Assembly (NCBI RefSeq): GCF_014876185.1
Contig: NZ_JADALJ010000001.1
Coordinates: 3,391,501 to 3,455,500 of the forward strand
Source of the DNA: Rufibacter sp. LB8
GTDB taxonomy: Bacteria > Bacteroidota > Bacteroidia > Cytophagales > Hymenobacteraceae
Length of the DNA: 64,000 nucleotides
Reading direction: 5' to 3'
This document shows, piece after piece, positions 27,481 through 36,441 of this stretch; position 1 is the stretch's first letter, and every line of letters begins with the position of its first letter. The translations under genes and the position numbers were made by a program. The notes beneath the pieces were generated by a model, which saw only the letters and a list, made by a program, of their open reading frames with translations, did no database searches and was not told the origin of the DNA.

Positions 27481-28359
27481 TTATCTGCCAGGCCCCCTTC
27501 TGCGGGGGTCGAAGGCATCCTCCTCGTCCAGCTTCTTGAGGAGGCTCTCCCGCATCTGGTCCAGATACTTGGTCTGGCTCAGGAGCTTCCGCCTTTTTAT
27601 CTCGGTGAACCTGCGGTATGGCCTTCCGATGGAGATATTCAGATGCTCCTCCAGCCACCGTACGATTTCGGCGATCCCTGCCTGTCCGTGATTCAACTGC
27701 CCGGTGCAATACCACCCGTAGGCGATCTCCACCAGGTTGATGGCGTCCCCGGTCCACGTGAGCTGTTTTCCACGGTGGGGAGGGAAGGAGTTTGCCCCGC
27801 GGTTGTTTTCCAGAAGCTGGAGCTGCCGATGGAGGAATTCCGTCAGCTTCCCGTGCGCGACCATTCGGGCCAACAGGTTGCCGGCCGGTGTGCAGAAGCG
27901 GTCATCGGATTCCGCCTCCAGCAATTTGTGCCACCCCACGATCCCCTCCCCTCCCCGCAGGAACAATTTCTCGTCCAGGTAGGTCGCCTCCGACCGGTAA
28001 TACTGGTAAAGGGGCAGGTTAAGGTGGTGGAACCACCGGATGGCGGCCAGTTCGTTCTCAAAAAAGCATCTAATGTCCTGTAGGCTTCCCTCCGGCCTCA
28101 TCAATTCCAGCATGTCCACCCGGGCGTGGTACACCAGAAGGCCGGCGATCCTGGGCTTCTGGTGCTTGAAGAAATGTATTTCCTCCTCCTGGGAGGCGAA
28201 TCCCTGCGCCAGGACTTGGGCTTTCAATTCCTCCAGCCGTTGGTGGAGAAGGTCCAGGATGTTCAGCCTGCGCATGGCTGGAGTTAAGTCTGCCCGTTGT
28301 TCCATCTGGTCGATGTCGGACAGAAGGTCTTCATACATGGTCTCGGTAAACTGTTTCAT
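27481..28359 (-). CDS. rteC: RteC-like regulator
   Basis: A 292-residue protein with the RteC domain. The diagnostic C-terminal block is present (LTWTGDAINLVEIAYGWYCT, then IVRWLEEHLNISIG and RRFTEIKRRKLLSQTKYLD). RteC activates excision genes in CTnDOT-type elements, working under RteA/RteB. No RteA/RteB is seen, so the input here is unknown. It lies upstream of the tra genes on the same strand with a 230-base gap. Confidence 0.85.
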   Translation of the reverse strand: MKQFTETMYEDLLSDIDQMEQRADLTPAMRRLNILDLLHQRLEELKAQVLAQGFASQEEEIHFFKHQKPRIAGLLVYHARVDMLELMRPEGSLQDIRCFFENELAAIRWFHHLNLPLYQYYRSEATYLDEKLFLRGGEGIVGWHKLLEAESDDRFCTPAGNLLARMVAHGKLTEFLHRQLQLLENNRGANSFPPHRGKQLTWTGDAINLVEIAYGWYCTGQLNHGQAGIAEIVRWLEEHLNISIGRPYRRFTEIKRRKLLSQTKYLDQMRESLLKKLDEEDAFDPRRRGPGR

Positions 28360-28672
28360 GACGTACAGATTTTAAGTGGGGGAATGGACAAACGCTAAAA
28401 AGCAAAAGGGTCAGGTTTCCGGGCACGGCTATAGGTCCGCTGAAGGCTGTACAGGGAATTTAGCAGGCCCTATTTCTTTCTGAAAGTGTCCAAGGTGGCT
28501 CCGGAAAGGGACTATAGGGCGGCTTGTGCCTGAAAACCAGGGCTCTATGCACCAGAAATGGTGTCTTCTTGCCTGATGAAACAAATGTAAATCCCGGGTG
28601 CGGGCAAGTTTTTCCACACCTGGGCCGTTTGGGCAGCCAGCCAGAAGGCCGCTGCCCCGCTCTCACAACCAT

Positions 28673-29851
28673 TCAGGACAAATATTTCTCGTTCAGCCGC
28701 TGCAGCATCAAGTGAAGTTGCGCTTTCACTTTGCGGGCCGCGGAGGGGGAAGGGTCATAGGTCTTGTTTTTAAAGCTATGGCCGGAAATTTTCTCTTTTT
28801 TGCTGGTGCCGACGTGATTGGCGATGAATTCATGGACGTCAGCCTTCCTTTTGGCCATGAGGAAGCCCGTCTCCACCAACAGCCGCATGAAAAGTGCCAG
28901 TTGCGTGGCGGTGCACCCTACCGTGAAATATGGGCGGGCGGGTGCAGTGGGGACGCCCTGCATTCTATGGAGAGCGGGCAGGTTTTCCATTTCCACTATA
29001 AACCGTATCTCCTCCTTCAGGAATTTTACCACACTGGCCTGTAGGGAGGGAGCCTTCAGGTCAAAGCCCGTGTCCGGTTTCTCCGGTACCTGTCTGCACA
29101 GTTTTAGGAGGTACAGCAGCTCCCGGTGCTGGTCACGGTAAGCGGGGAACATCCTGGTATGGCCCTGTATTTTTTGGAGGCAGAAGCCATAGAACGGGGC
29201 GCAGTTGAAATTCAAGTAGAACATCTTACGCATCAGACCATGGAAAATGGACTTCGGGTGCGGATGTGGCAGCTTTGCGATGCGTAGCAGGCAGGCGGTG
29301 AACTCCTCCAGGTAAAGGTAATCCGACCAGGTGGAGGGGGCGAACCAATCACTGTGGGTCTGACAGCAGAAAAGGTATTCCTTCAAAAGGTGACGCAGCC
29401 CGGCATCCAATTCCTGCCCCTCCAGGTACCCCACCAGTTGCCTTTGGGAAGAGGCCAGAGACTCCGCGTACCAGTCGCGGCAGGCAAGGGGGGCGTCCCG
29501 TTGGAAGTGGAAGCTACCGGGGAAGTGGCGCAGCTGGTGGAACAGCAGCCCTTTCACCTCCTCCAACACGCGTACATGGAATTGCCATGCTTCATCATCT
29601 GACCGGTGCGCCCCCCGGTGGTATAGGCTGTCCGCCAAGGAAGTCAGTTCCATCTGTTGTACCAACGGGGCTTGGGAAGTCTGCCGTGAGTTCCCGGCGT
29701 CACAGAGATGCTGCGCCATGTCTTTTCGGATACGGTCACAGATGGCTGCCAGGGATGCCTCCCATCCAGGGTCAGCCATGCATGCAGGGGCGCCGGTGAA
29801 AGTGTGGCGCTCGATGAATTCGGCGAGGGGGGAAACCAAATTTCGTGTCAT
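28673..29851 (-). CDS. RteC-related or mobile-element regulatory protein
   Basis: A 392-residue protein. The N-terminal 280 residues are helical and unassigned; the C-terminal 80 residues match the regulatory-type ending common on Bacteroidetes mobile elements (TQLALFMRLLVETGFLMAKR, then HVGTSKKEKISGHSFKNKTY and ARKVKAQLHLMLQRLNEKYL). The ATG at 29851 is chosen because the longer frame begins in a hairpin region with atypical composition. Function unknown; a regulator of transfer is plausible from position. Confidence 0.65.
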   Translation of the reverse strand: MTRNLVSPLAEFIERHTFTGAPACMADPGWEASLAAICDRIRKDMAQHLCDAGNSRQTSQAPLVQQMELTSLADSLYHRGAHRSDDEAWQFHVRVLEEVKGLLFHQLRHFPGSFHFQRDAPLACRDWYAESLASSQRQLVGYLEGQELDAGLRHLLKEYLFCCQTHSDWFAPSTWSDYLYLEEFTACLLRIAKLPHPHPKSIFHGLMRKMFYLNFNCAPFYGFCLQKIQGHTRMFPAYRDQHRELLYLLKLCRQVPEKPDTGFDLKAPSLQASVVKFLKEEIRFIVEMENLPALHRMQGVPTAPARPYFTVGCTATQLALFMRLLVETGFLMAKRKADVHEFIANHVGTSKKEKISGHSFKNKTYDPSPSAARKVKAQLHLMLQRLNEKYLS

Positions 29852-29865
29852 ATGTCTTTTCCTGC

Positions 29866-29921
29866 CCGCTCGCTTCCTCCTTCCAATCCGCCTCTGACGG
29901 TGGAAAGGAGGAAGCGAGCGG
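29866..29921. repeat. Near-perfect 20-bp inverted repeat in the leader of the tra region
   Basis: CCGCTCGCTTCCTCC-TTCCA (29866-29885) pairs with TGGAAAGGAGGAAGCGAGCG (29901-29920) with one bulged base and a 15-base loop. It lies just upstream of the 29851 start and could be an attenuator, an operator or part of a transfer origin. Confidence 0.6.
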
Positions 29922-30282
29922 CCAAGCGGTGGAAATATCACCTTAAGGGGGTGATATGCAAAATGTTCAATAAGATATTTGCAAGGCGACGGGAAAAATT
30001 GCAATTGGTTTGGGATAATTCCCAAGGTGCATGGGAAAATTCCCCCTTCAATAGACTTGATAGGGCGATTCTTAAATGCTTTATTAAGCAGGAAGTACTT
30101 TTCTGCGGGTATGAATAAGCAAAAATCTAAATTAAGGTAATTACTAAAAACATTAAAAAAGTTCTACTTTATAAAAGGGAATATAGGCAAGCGGCCCTTC
30201 CCTGCCGACCCTTGCAAGGGAAGAAAAGGTCAGCCTGACAGGTGTGATTTCAGTGACAAAATCGTGTTAAGGCCAAAATTTT

Positions 30283-30867
30283 ATGGACGGATTAGATGAG
30301 ATATTAGCAAATAAAGGGCTGAGGGCGGTATCCGGGAGGGATAGGCTGATCAGCCTTTTTACACAGGTGCGGCTACGCAAAGGGCAGCTTTTACTGGTGC
30401 CTGGCCATGCGTCCCAGAGTATTTACTTCCTTGAGAGTGGATTGGTGCGGGGATATTCCAGCGGCGATGGGTTTGAATACACCCGTTGGTTTGCGCATGA
30501 AGGCGAGTTTCTGCTGCCGGACGGCTGTTTCCATGGGGCAGCCTCCACGGAGTATGTGGAGGTGCTGGAGGAAACCCTGGCTTATGCCCTGCCTCTCCGG
30601 CAGATGGAAAGCCTGTTGGCGGAGATTCCCCAGGTTGCCCACCTCTTCCTGAAACTTCTGGAGGAAAAGGCCCTTCAGGGGAGGCGCCGGGAGGAGATGC
30701 TCCGCATAGCCTCCGCTGCGGAGCGGTACCGATACTTGCAGAGTACAAGGCAGGAAGTGGTGCGCAGGGTCAACCAGGAGATGATGGCCTCTTATCTGAA
30801 CCTCTCCCCCAAGCACCTGAGCCGGCTTCGGCGGGAGGAGGCGCACGGGGGAAGGGAAAAAAATTAG
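30283..30867 (+). CDS. Crp/Fnr family transcriptional regulator
   Basis: A 194-residue protein with an N-terminal cyclic-nucleotide-binding fold (RKGQLLLVPGHASQSIYFLE, residues 31-50, with no cAMP-type RS motif) and a C-terminal helix-turn-helix region (VNQEMMASYLNLSPKHLSRL). It belongs to the Bacteroidetes Crp/Fnr group whose ligand is unknown. It is divergent from the tra-region regulator, so it may control the element or the downstream genes. Confidence 0.85.
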   Translation: MDGLDEILANKGLRAVSGRDRLISLFTQVRLRKGQLLLVPGHASQSIYFLESGLVRGYSSGDGFEYTRWFAHEGEFLLPDGCFHGAASTEYVEVLEETLAYALPLRQMESLLAEIPQVAHLFLKLLEEKALQGRRREEMLRIASAAERYRYLQSTRQEVVRRVNQEMMASYLNLSPKHLSRLRREEAHGGREKN

Positions 30868-31192
30868 GGTCCTGCGCCCTGCGTACCAGACATGTGCCCT
30901 GGTATTTCTAGACATGGGTGGTTTCCTGTCTCCGACATTGGGCCTTTTGGCCGATGGCTTCCTTCTATAGCTTTACCCCATCCAAACAGCTGGCCCGGTA
31001 AGGATCCCACTTGGCTAAGGAAGGAGGTGCATGCCCAAAAAGAATGAAACCGTCTGTGGCCGGTAGCTGGAACGTTACCCGCCGCAGGCCAGGGTCGCCT
31101 ATACCTGTACCCGAAGAGGCAAACTATTCATTCATTTTCCCTTACCTAAAGTTTTTCGTCTGCTTTTTGATCTACAAAAGCACCCAAGCCTT
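30868..31192. other. Intergenic, nothing recognised
   Basis: About 325 bases between the Crp/Fnr gene and the DUF6520-like gene. I see no gene or clear repeat. It probably holds the promoter of the small exported protein. Confidence 0.4.
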
Positions 31193-31489
31193 ATGAAGAA
31201 GATTTTTTATTCCCTCGTGTTGGTGACCCTGGTAGGAGCTGCCAGCGCTTTCACCCTCTCCTCCACCCCTTCCCGGCAGTCCATTCAGCGGTTCCAGTTC
31301 CAGGGAAGCACCCTTGAGGAAGCTCTGGACTCCACCAACTGGCAACAGGTGGATATCAACGACCCAGCCCCCGGCTGTTTCAACGGGGAGCTGCCCTGCT
31401 ATGTGGAAACGGAGATGAGCATCAGCCAATGGCTCTCCGGCAAAGACGAGGAGAGCGTGGCCTTGGAGGCGGATGCACGGCGCAACTAA
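31193..31489 (+). CDS. Small exported protein, DUF6520-like
   Basis: A 98-residue protein with a clear signal peptide (MKKIFYSLVLVTLVGAASAF), a polar body and a conserved-looking PGCFNGELPCYVE block with two cysteines. This layout is that of the DUF6520-type small proteins found in many copies in Bacteroidota; function unknown. It has its own terminator. Confidence 0.7.
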   Translation: MKKIFYSLVLVTLVGAASAFTLSSTPSRQSIQRFQFQGSTLEEALDSTNWQQVDINDPAPGCFNGELPCYVETEMSISQWLSGKDEESVALEADARRN

Positions 31490-31507
31490 CCCTTCCTCGC
31501 TTTGGAA

Positions 31508-31541
31508 AGAGGCCGTCCCGGAAAGGATGGCCTCTTTTTTT
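31508..31541 (+). terminator. Intrinsic terminator
   Basis: AGAGGCC (31508-31514) and GGCCTCT (31529-31535) followed by a run of T, 19 bases after the stop of the DUF6520-like gene. Confidence 0.75.
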
Positions 31542-31554
31542 ACCAGGCACCCAC

Positions 31555-31624
31555 ATGTCAATGGATGCCGACACATAGGCCGTGCCAAGTGCAGAACGGC
31601 CCCATATGTTGATATCCATTGACC
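31555..31624. repeat. 70-nt nested imperfect palindrome
   Basis: GTCAATGGAT (31557-31566) pairs with ATCCATTGAC (31613-31622), with inner arms ACATAGG/CCATATGT and GGCCGT/ACGGCC. It follows the terminator of the DUF6520-like gene. Function unknown. Confidence 0.5.
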
Positions 31625-32351
31625 TGGAAGTGTGTGCCTTTCCTGATTGACCAAAGGGAATCGCCCCTACCTAGGAAGCCCTTGCCGGAGGATGGGTAAA
31701 TCCTTGGTTCTATTCTTTAGATGCCTAGTGTGTCGATTGCTCCGATGGGAATAATCACAATCTCTATTATTTGGATAATTGAAATTTAAAGTATTGATTT
31801 ACAATGTTCCCATAGGGGCTGCCCACTTGGCTTTGGACAGCGGAAAAACCAACGCCATTGATTAGCCGCCGCTGTAAATGCAATCCCGGAGAAGGACCTG
31901 CCCTTAACTAGAAGAGGTGTCTGCCAGGAAATGTCACCGCCAAGCAGAAACCTCCGGATTCGGTCTTTTCAGGTACCGCCAGGCTTCTAGGTACGCAGCA
32001 TCACCCTTGTTTCTACATGGTTGGAGTTGGCTCACTTTATTAGTACTGGCTGGGGAAAGGGATTGCTTACCCGTACCAGCGGAATGGACTGGCAGGATTA
32101 CGATCGGTGCTGCGGCCTACTTTTTCAATTATGTGCGCACCCGCTCCGGAAGAACAGTTTTGGTGGAACGGGGATGGGAGAAAAGCCACCCTACCGGTTT
32201 GCCTTCTTCCCGGTACTCATCCAGGGGACAGGCGCATCCTGGCCGGGAAAGTTTGCCCAGCCTTTTAACCGCTATACCTCCTATCACATATATACCTTAG
32301 AGCTAGCCCTATCCCATAATTCTCTGGTCCGTTCCCTAAGAAGCCAACCCT
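31625..32351. other. Intergenic, no supported gene
   Basis: About 730 bases. Two overlapping plus-strand open frames of 127 and 164 codons exist, but neither has convincing composition and each contradicts the other. Probably leader of the PhoD-like gene plus decayed DNA. Confidence 0.4.
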
Positions 32352-34466
32352 ATGCAAAAGACATCCCGCTATCTACCCTCGTTTGTACTGTTGCTTTCTA
32401 TGCTGACCGCCCACGCCCAAAAGCCGGATACCAGGGACACGTGGTTCCCCGCCTTGCCCACCATGGATTACAACCCCTCCGGAGGCCAGGTGCGGGTGGC
32501 CTACCCGAGCGCTGACGGCAAACCCAGAATTTGGGTCAAAGGCTCACCCGATCTACCCTATTTCAGGATAGAGACCCCCGATGGGGTATTTACTTCCCCA
32601 TTCCGCCGGCTGGAACCACCGTTTTTCACGGCGACCCAAACCATTGCGTTCGCTCATCCACAGCTTTGGGTGACCTTCGCGAGGGACACCACTGAGAAAG
32701 CCACCTGGACCGTGGCCAAGGCGGTATGGCCGATGGGCAGGGAGAAGCTGCTGGAGCCTGCCACGCCGTTCACGGTTCTGGCCTACGGCTGCTTCGAGCC
32801 GTTCAAGGTGGGAAAGGACGGGGAGCCCTTGGTGCTGAATGGCGACTTCGGGGAAAGGAACCGCGAGCTCAGGGAGGTGTTCAGGGCGGTCGCCTTGGGA
32901 GAGGGGCAAGCGGCCCGCGTTCAGCAGGCCTCAAGGCGTTACCGCGCCTCCCTGGAACCGGCCCCGCATGTAGGAAAATTGAACGAGGCGGACATCAGGG
33001 CCAACTATGCCACCTGGCCAACCGACTATGAACCCGCCCCGCACCTCACTATGTTGTCACTCCCCCCGGCAAGGCTGGTGATAGGCACAGGAGACCAAGT
33101 GTACATGGACACGGGCTATGATAAAAAAGTGAAAAAACACCCACTGACCGGCTGGAACTTCAACAACCGGCCCAAGCCGCGGTGGCGGGCAGATTCCATC
33201 GCCTTTGAACGCCATGTGGAGAGTACCTACCGGTTTTACGGGGCCTTCTCCACCCTTTCGGATGTGTTCGCCCGGCTGCCGACCGTGGGGGTGTGGGATG
33301 ACCACGAAATCAGGGACGGGTGGGGGTCCCATGGGGATGAGTACCAGGACGGCAACCCTACCCACCTCTCTTCCGCGGAAGGCCTTGCCGGCGCTTACCG
33401 GGCGGCCCGCCGGGGATATCTCCAGCACCAGTTTGCCCTGGGGCCCGGTAGCCCGGGGACTGGGGACACGGCCCCGCTCCACCAGGAGTTCCAGGTCGGC
33501 CCGGTGCGGGGATTCGCCTTTGACCTGCGCAGCCAGCGCAACACCCAGCTCCAGCAGGTGATGGGGGAAGACCAGATGAAAGCCTTCGAAGAGTGGGTGA
33601 ACCGGCTGTTGGCGAATCCCGAGGCCCATGGCAGGGAAATAATGATCGTCTCGTCCATGCCTTTTTTCAAATCCTACAAAGGCAGCAGCCGCACCTTATT
33701 GAACGTGGTCTCGTTTGGGGAATCCAAGGACGATAACCGCGACGGGTGGGAGTCGGGTTTCAACCGGAACCACGTCCAGCGGCAAGCCCTAGTCAAACAC
33801 CTCGTCCGGCTGCGCAAGGCAGATATCCGCCCCCTGCTGCTCAGCGGGGATATCCATGAGGGGGCCATCTCCGAGGTGTGGTATTCATGTGATAAAAGCG
33901 CCGATGCGCAGGTGTTGGCCTATGAGATCGTCGCCAGTGGTCTTTCCCATGCCTCCCTTGACCGAAGGAAATTCAAGGACGACCTGCAGTTTTTCGCCGA
34001 TGCGCAGCGTCGGAGCCAAGCGGACTTTTCCGTGCCCGAGCCCCTGCGCCCGGCGGACCAGCAGGCCCTCCAGCCCCAAGAGCGGGTGAGTTGTGACTCC
34101 ACGCTCCTGCAGCCCTGTCTGAGGATAAGTGCCCCCGCCCTGAATTTCGGGGCTATCGAGTTCGGCACCGAGGCCTCCGCCACCCTGCACCTCTTCCTGC
34201 TACAACGGGAGGGGGCGGTCAAGGACTATGTCGTTCAGACCAATTGGGGGAAGACCTGGTTTGCGGACTGCCACTTGCAGAGTCCCAAAGGGAATATGGG
34301 CTTCCGGCCCTCCCTTCCGGACTTCGTCTATTGCCTTCCCTCCGTAAGGTTGCCGGGCACCACTTGCCCGGATCCCGTCTCCAAAGATACCCCGGGTATG
34401 GAGTCACCCCAGAAACAGCAGCACCAGCAGAATGAAGGATGGAGGCCTTTCAAAAAAAAGAAATAA
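32352..34466 (+). CDS. PhoD-like metallophosphatase (alkaline phosphatase D family)
   Basis: A 704-residue exported protein: signal peptide to about residue 22 (LTAHAQ), a beta-rich N-terminal part, then the PhoD-like metallophosphatase core with GTGDQVYMDTGYD near residue 245, VGVWDDHEIRDGWGS near 315, and LLSGDIHEGAI near 500. These supply the metal-binding Asp, Asn/Asp and His residues. PhoD enzymes are phosphodiesterases/phosphatases used in phosphate scavenging or lipid turnover. The last 150 residues form an extra C-terminal region. Followed by a terminator and another exported-protein gene. Confidence 0.88.
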   Translation: MQKTSRYLPSFVLLLSMLTAHAQKPDTRDTWFPALPTMDYNPSGGQVRVAYPSADGKPRIWVKGSPDLPYFRIETPDGVFTSPFRRLEPPFFTATQTIAFAHPQLWVTFARDTTEKATWTVAKAVWPMGREKLLEPATPFTVLAYGCFEPFKVGKDGEPLVLNGDFGERNRELREVFRAVALGEGQAARVQQASRRYRASLEPAPHVGKLNEADIRANYATWPTDYEPAPHLTMLSLPPARLVIGTGDQVYMDTGYDKKVKKHPLTGWNFNNRPKPRWRADSIAFERHVESTYRFYGAFSTLSDVFARLPTVGVWDDHEIRDGWGSHGDEYQDGNPTHLSSAEGLAGAYRAARRGYLQHQFALGPGSPGTGDTAPLHQEFQVGPVRGFAFDLRSQRNTQLQQVMGEDQMKAFEEWVNRLLANPEAHGREIMIVSSMPFFKSYKGSSRTLLNVVSFGESKDDNRDGWESGFNRNHVQRQALVKHLVRLRKADIRPLLLSGDIHEGAISEVWYSCDKSADAQVLAYEIVASGLSHASLDRRKFKDDLQFFADAQRRSQADFSVPEPLRPADQQALQPQERVSCDSTLLQPCLRISAPALNFGAIEFGTEASATLHLFLLQREGAVKDYVVQTNWGKTWFADCHLQSPKGNMGFRPSLPDFVYCLPSVRLPGTTCPDPVSKDTPGMESPQKQQHQQNEGWRPFKKKK

Positions 34467-34491
34467 CCTGACCTACCAGCCCAAAAGACAT

Positions 34492-34530
34492 GGAGACGCC
34501 TGTTTCTTCAGGGAAGGGTGTCTCCTTTCA
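34492..34530 (+). terminator. Probable terminator after the PhoD-like gene
   Basis: GGAGACGCC and GGTGTCTCC form a hairpin with one G-T pair, followed by TTTCAT. It lies 25 bases after the PhoD-like stop. Confidence 0.55.
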
Positions 34531-34615
34531 TACTCCCTTCGCCGCCCGGCCTGCCGAGGCCGGGCGGCACTGACGGTCCCCCGCAGGATCCTATAGCCCT
34601 AGGCAATTTTAATCA

Positions 34616-36340
34616 ATGATGACTTATCCTATGAAACATTCAATACTGTTACTTATATGTGCCCTCACCCTTTCCACCGTGCTGGGGCAGGGATACAGCC
34701 GCTCTTTCGTCTTTGATGGGAAACCCTTCCATTTCAAAGGCGACAAAATAGATGACATGAACTTCCAGGTGGTGCTGGAGGAGTCCCCCGCCAACAGGGT
34801 GAGCTACACCCTCACCCCTCTCAGTGTGGAGACGTTCAATTCCTTTTTTGCCGCCAACCTGAAGCTGCTGCTGCCAGAAGGGCAGAGAGCCCTGTCCGCG
34901 GACAAGGAGAAAGAACTCCAGGCCAGGTCACAGGAGCTTTTCAACGGGTTCATCATCGCCATGCTGACGGGGAATGAGTCTGACGCCCCGCTGGCAGGCA
35001 CCCTGACCATCCCTTCCGAAGTCACGGCGTACTGGGGCAACAACGACGCCGGGGACCCGCCGGTAGGGCGGATCCGGATAAAAGATGTCTCCTTTGAGTT
35101 CCATGAGGGGTTTCTGGAGATCGTCAAAGTCAACGGGGTGATAGAGGATTCGAATGCCGTGCGGCAGCTGGAGACGTTGAGGAACCAGAAAAAGACCAAG
35201 GGGAAAGCGGACACCCCCCCTGCAGCTGCCCAGGGCACCGTGCCCAGGCCCCAGGCGGTCACCCGCCCCCTAGAACTGGTCTTCATCAACAAATACGGGA
35301 TCGGGTTTGCCTCCCGCGGCAATTTCAGGGCCTTGCACCGCATCGCCCTGTTTGACCAGGTTTCCGCTGGGGAGAACGCCGTGTACATAAAGGTGGGAGA
35401 CCTGTTGCAGTATGACTATGAGATACAGTTGCTGAACCGCGACTTCAGCCCCTATAGCCAATCCTTCAAGACCACCGGGGGGAAAACCATCAAACTATAC
35501 AAGGAGGAGACCTCCAAACTATTTGAGGCCATTGTTTATACCGACGTGAAAGGATGGGACGAGGATAACCCGAACGGGCTGATACAGACCGAGTTCAGCA
35601 AAAGGATCAACCTGATGACCACCCGGCGGCAGAGTTTCCGGTTCGTCGGCTGGCTCGGGAGGGGGGTGGGGGCCTTACATTTCATCCGGCCCGCCCTGAC
35701 GCTCTCCAAGCTGGAGGAGAAAAACAAATACCTCGTGCCCTACGCCCAGGATGAGGTGGTGGCCACCACCGTGAACAATGTAACCAGCCATAGCCTGCGC
35801 TCCGCCAGGTACGCCACTCCGCTGCAGGTGCTGCGGTACCAGAAATATGCGGTGGGTCTGGATATGAACCTACTCTTCCTGGACAACTGGATCTACCACC
35901 TCTACCTAAATGCGGGGTTCCGCTTCGGCTCCACCTCCGTGGCGGATTCGGTGGTAGCGCTCAACCCTGAAAACAAGGTGGTCCGGAACGGACTGGTGAA
36001 GGAATACGACCTGGATTACCTGGTTTTCTATCCGGAGGTGATGGTGCAGTTCTGGCCGGATGCCCGGTTCAGCCTTTCGCTTGCCTACCGCCCGCAGCAC
36101 ATCAGCTTCATCTCTGACGAGGTGCAGACCGCGAATTTCGACAAGTACACGAAGGCTCTGTCGGGCGAGGTGGAACGGGTGGTGAACACATACGAGATTG
36201 CGGGGTACGCCCGTGTGGGGGATAATGGCCGGATTTTCGTGCGGTGGCGGCTGTTTTCGGAGAAAGGCAACCTCCACCAGCATTTCAGCCAGCAGCAGTT
36301 TGGTTATTCATTTTTCATCCTGAAGAACCGTTCAAAATAA
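34616..36340 (+). CDS. Exported protein of unknown function, possible outer-membrane C-terminal part
   Basis: A 574-residue protein: signal peptide to about residue 25 (STVLGQ), residues 30-190 soluble, a Pro/Lys linker near 195-215, then a mixed region. The last 170 residues are rich in alternating aromatic/polar strands (LDNWIYHLYLNAGFRFGSTS, FSLSLAYRPQHISF, RIFVRWRLFSEKG) and could form part of a beta-barrel. I do not recognise a family. A second start at 34631 (MKHSILLL) is equally good. GC-rich, like the PhoD-like gene upstream. Confidence 0.7.
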   Translation: MMTYPMKHSILLLICALTLSTVLGQGYSRSFVFDGKPFHFKGDKIDDMNFQVVLEESPANRVSYTLTPLSVETFNSFFAANLKLLLPEGQRALSADKEKELQARSQELFNGFIIAMLTGNESDAPLAGTLTIPSEVTAYWGNNDAGDPPVGRIRIKDVSFEFHEGFLEIVKVNGVIEDSNAVRQLETLRNQKKTKGKADTPPAAAQGTVPRPQAVTRPLELVFINKYGIGFASRGNFRALHRIALFDQVSAGENAVYIKVGDLLQYDYEIQLLNRDFSPYSQSFKTTGGKTIKLYKEETSKLFEAIVYTDVKGWDEDNPNGLIQTEFSKRINLMTTRRQSFRFVGWLGRGVGALHFIRPALTLSKLEEKNKYLVPYAQDEVVATTVNNVTSHSLRSARYATPLQVLRYQKYAVGLDMNLLFLDNWIYHLYLNAGFRFGSTSVADSVVALNPENKVVRNGLVKEYDLDYLVFYPEVMVQFWPDARFSLSLAYRPQHISFISDEVQTANFDKYTKALSGEVERVVNTYEIAGYARVGDNGRIFVRWRLFSEKGNLHQHFSQQQFGYSFFILKNRSK

Positions 36341-36396
36341 TTCCCTTATCTTGTGCGCAGACAGACAACAAAGAAAACCCATCTTCTACACATCCT

Positions 36397-36434
36397 AAAG
36401 GGGAGGCTGCCAATGGCAGCCTCCCCTTTTTTGC
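36397..36434. terminator. Bidirectional terminator
   Basis: AAAGGGGAGGCTGCCA and its complement TGGCAGCCTCCCCTTT flank one base, with A and T runs outside. It lies between the convergent 34616 and SusD genes and can serve both. Confidence 0.85.
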
Positions 36435-36441
36435 TTCATGC

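Larger units (their letters stand above)
16717..29851 (-). mobile_element. Partial Bacteroidetes conjugation (Tra) module
   Basis: A continuous minus-strand run encodes RteC-like and regulatory proteins, then TraE, TraF, TraG, three TraI-like proteins, TraJ, TraK, a TraL-like protein, TraM and a shortened TraN in the canonical CTnDOT-family order. No relaxase, MobB, VirD4-type coupling protein, TraO, TraP, TraQ or tyrosine integrase is visible, so the module is incomplete in this window. Missing parts could lie elsewhere in the element or have been lost. GC content is well above that of the flanking 5-14 kb and 43-61 kb. Confidence 0.8.

Noticed and set aside
31917-32300. 127-codon plus-strand open frame
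   Set aside because: Contains a hydrophobic stretch but overlaps another spurious frame; no family resemblance and no ribosome site I trust.
32021-32515. 164-codon plus-strand open frame before the PhoD-like gene
   Set aside because: It overlaps the start of the PhoD-like gene in another frame, has atypical composition, and has no recognisable domain.
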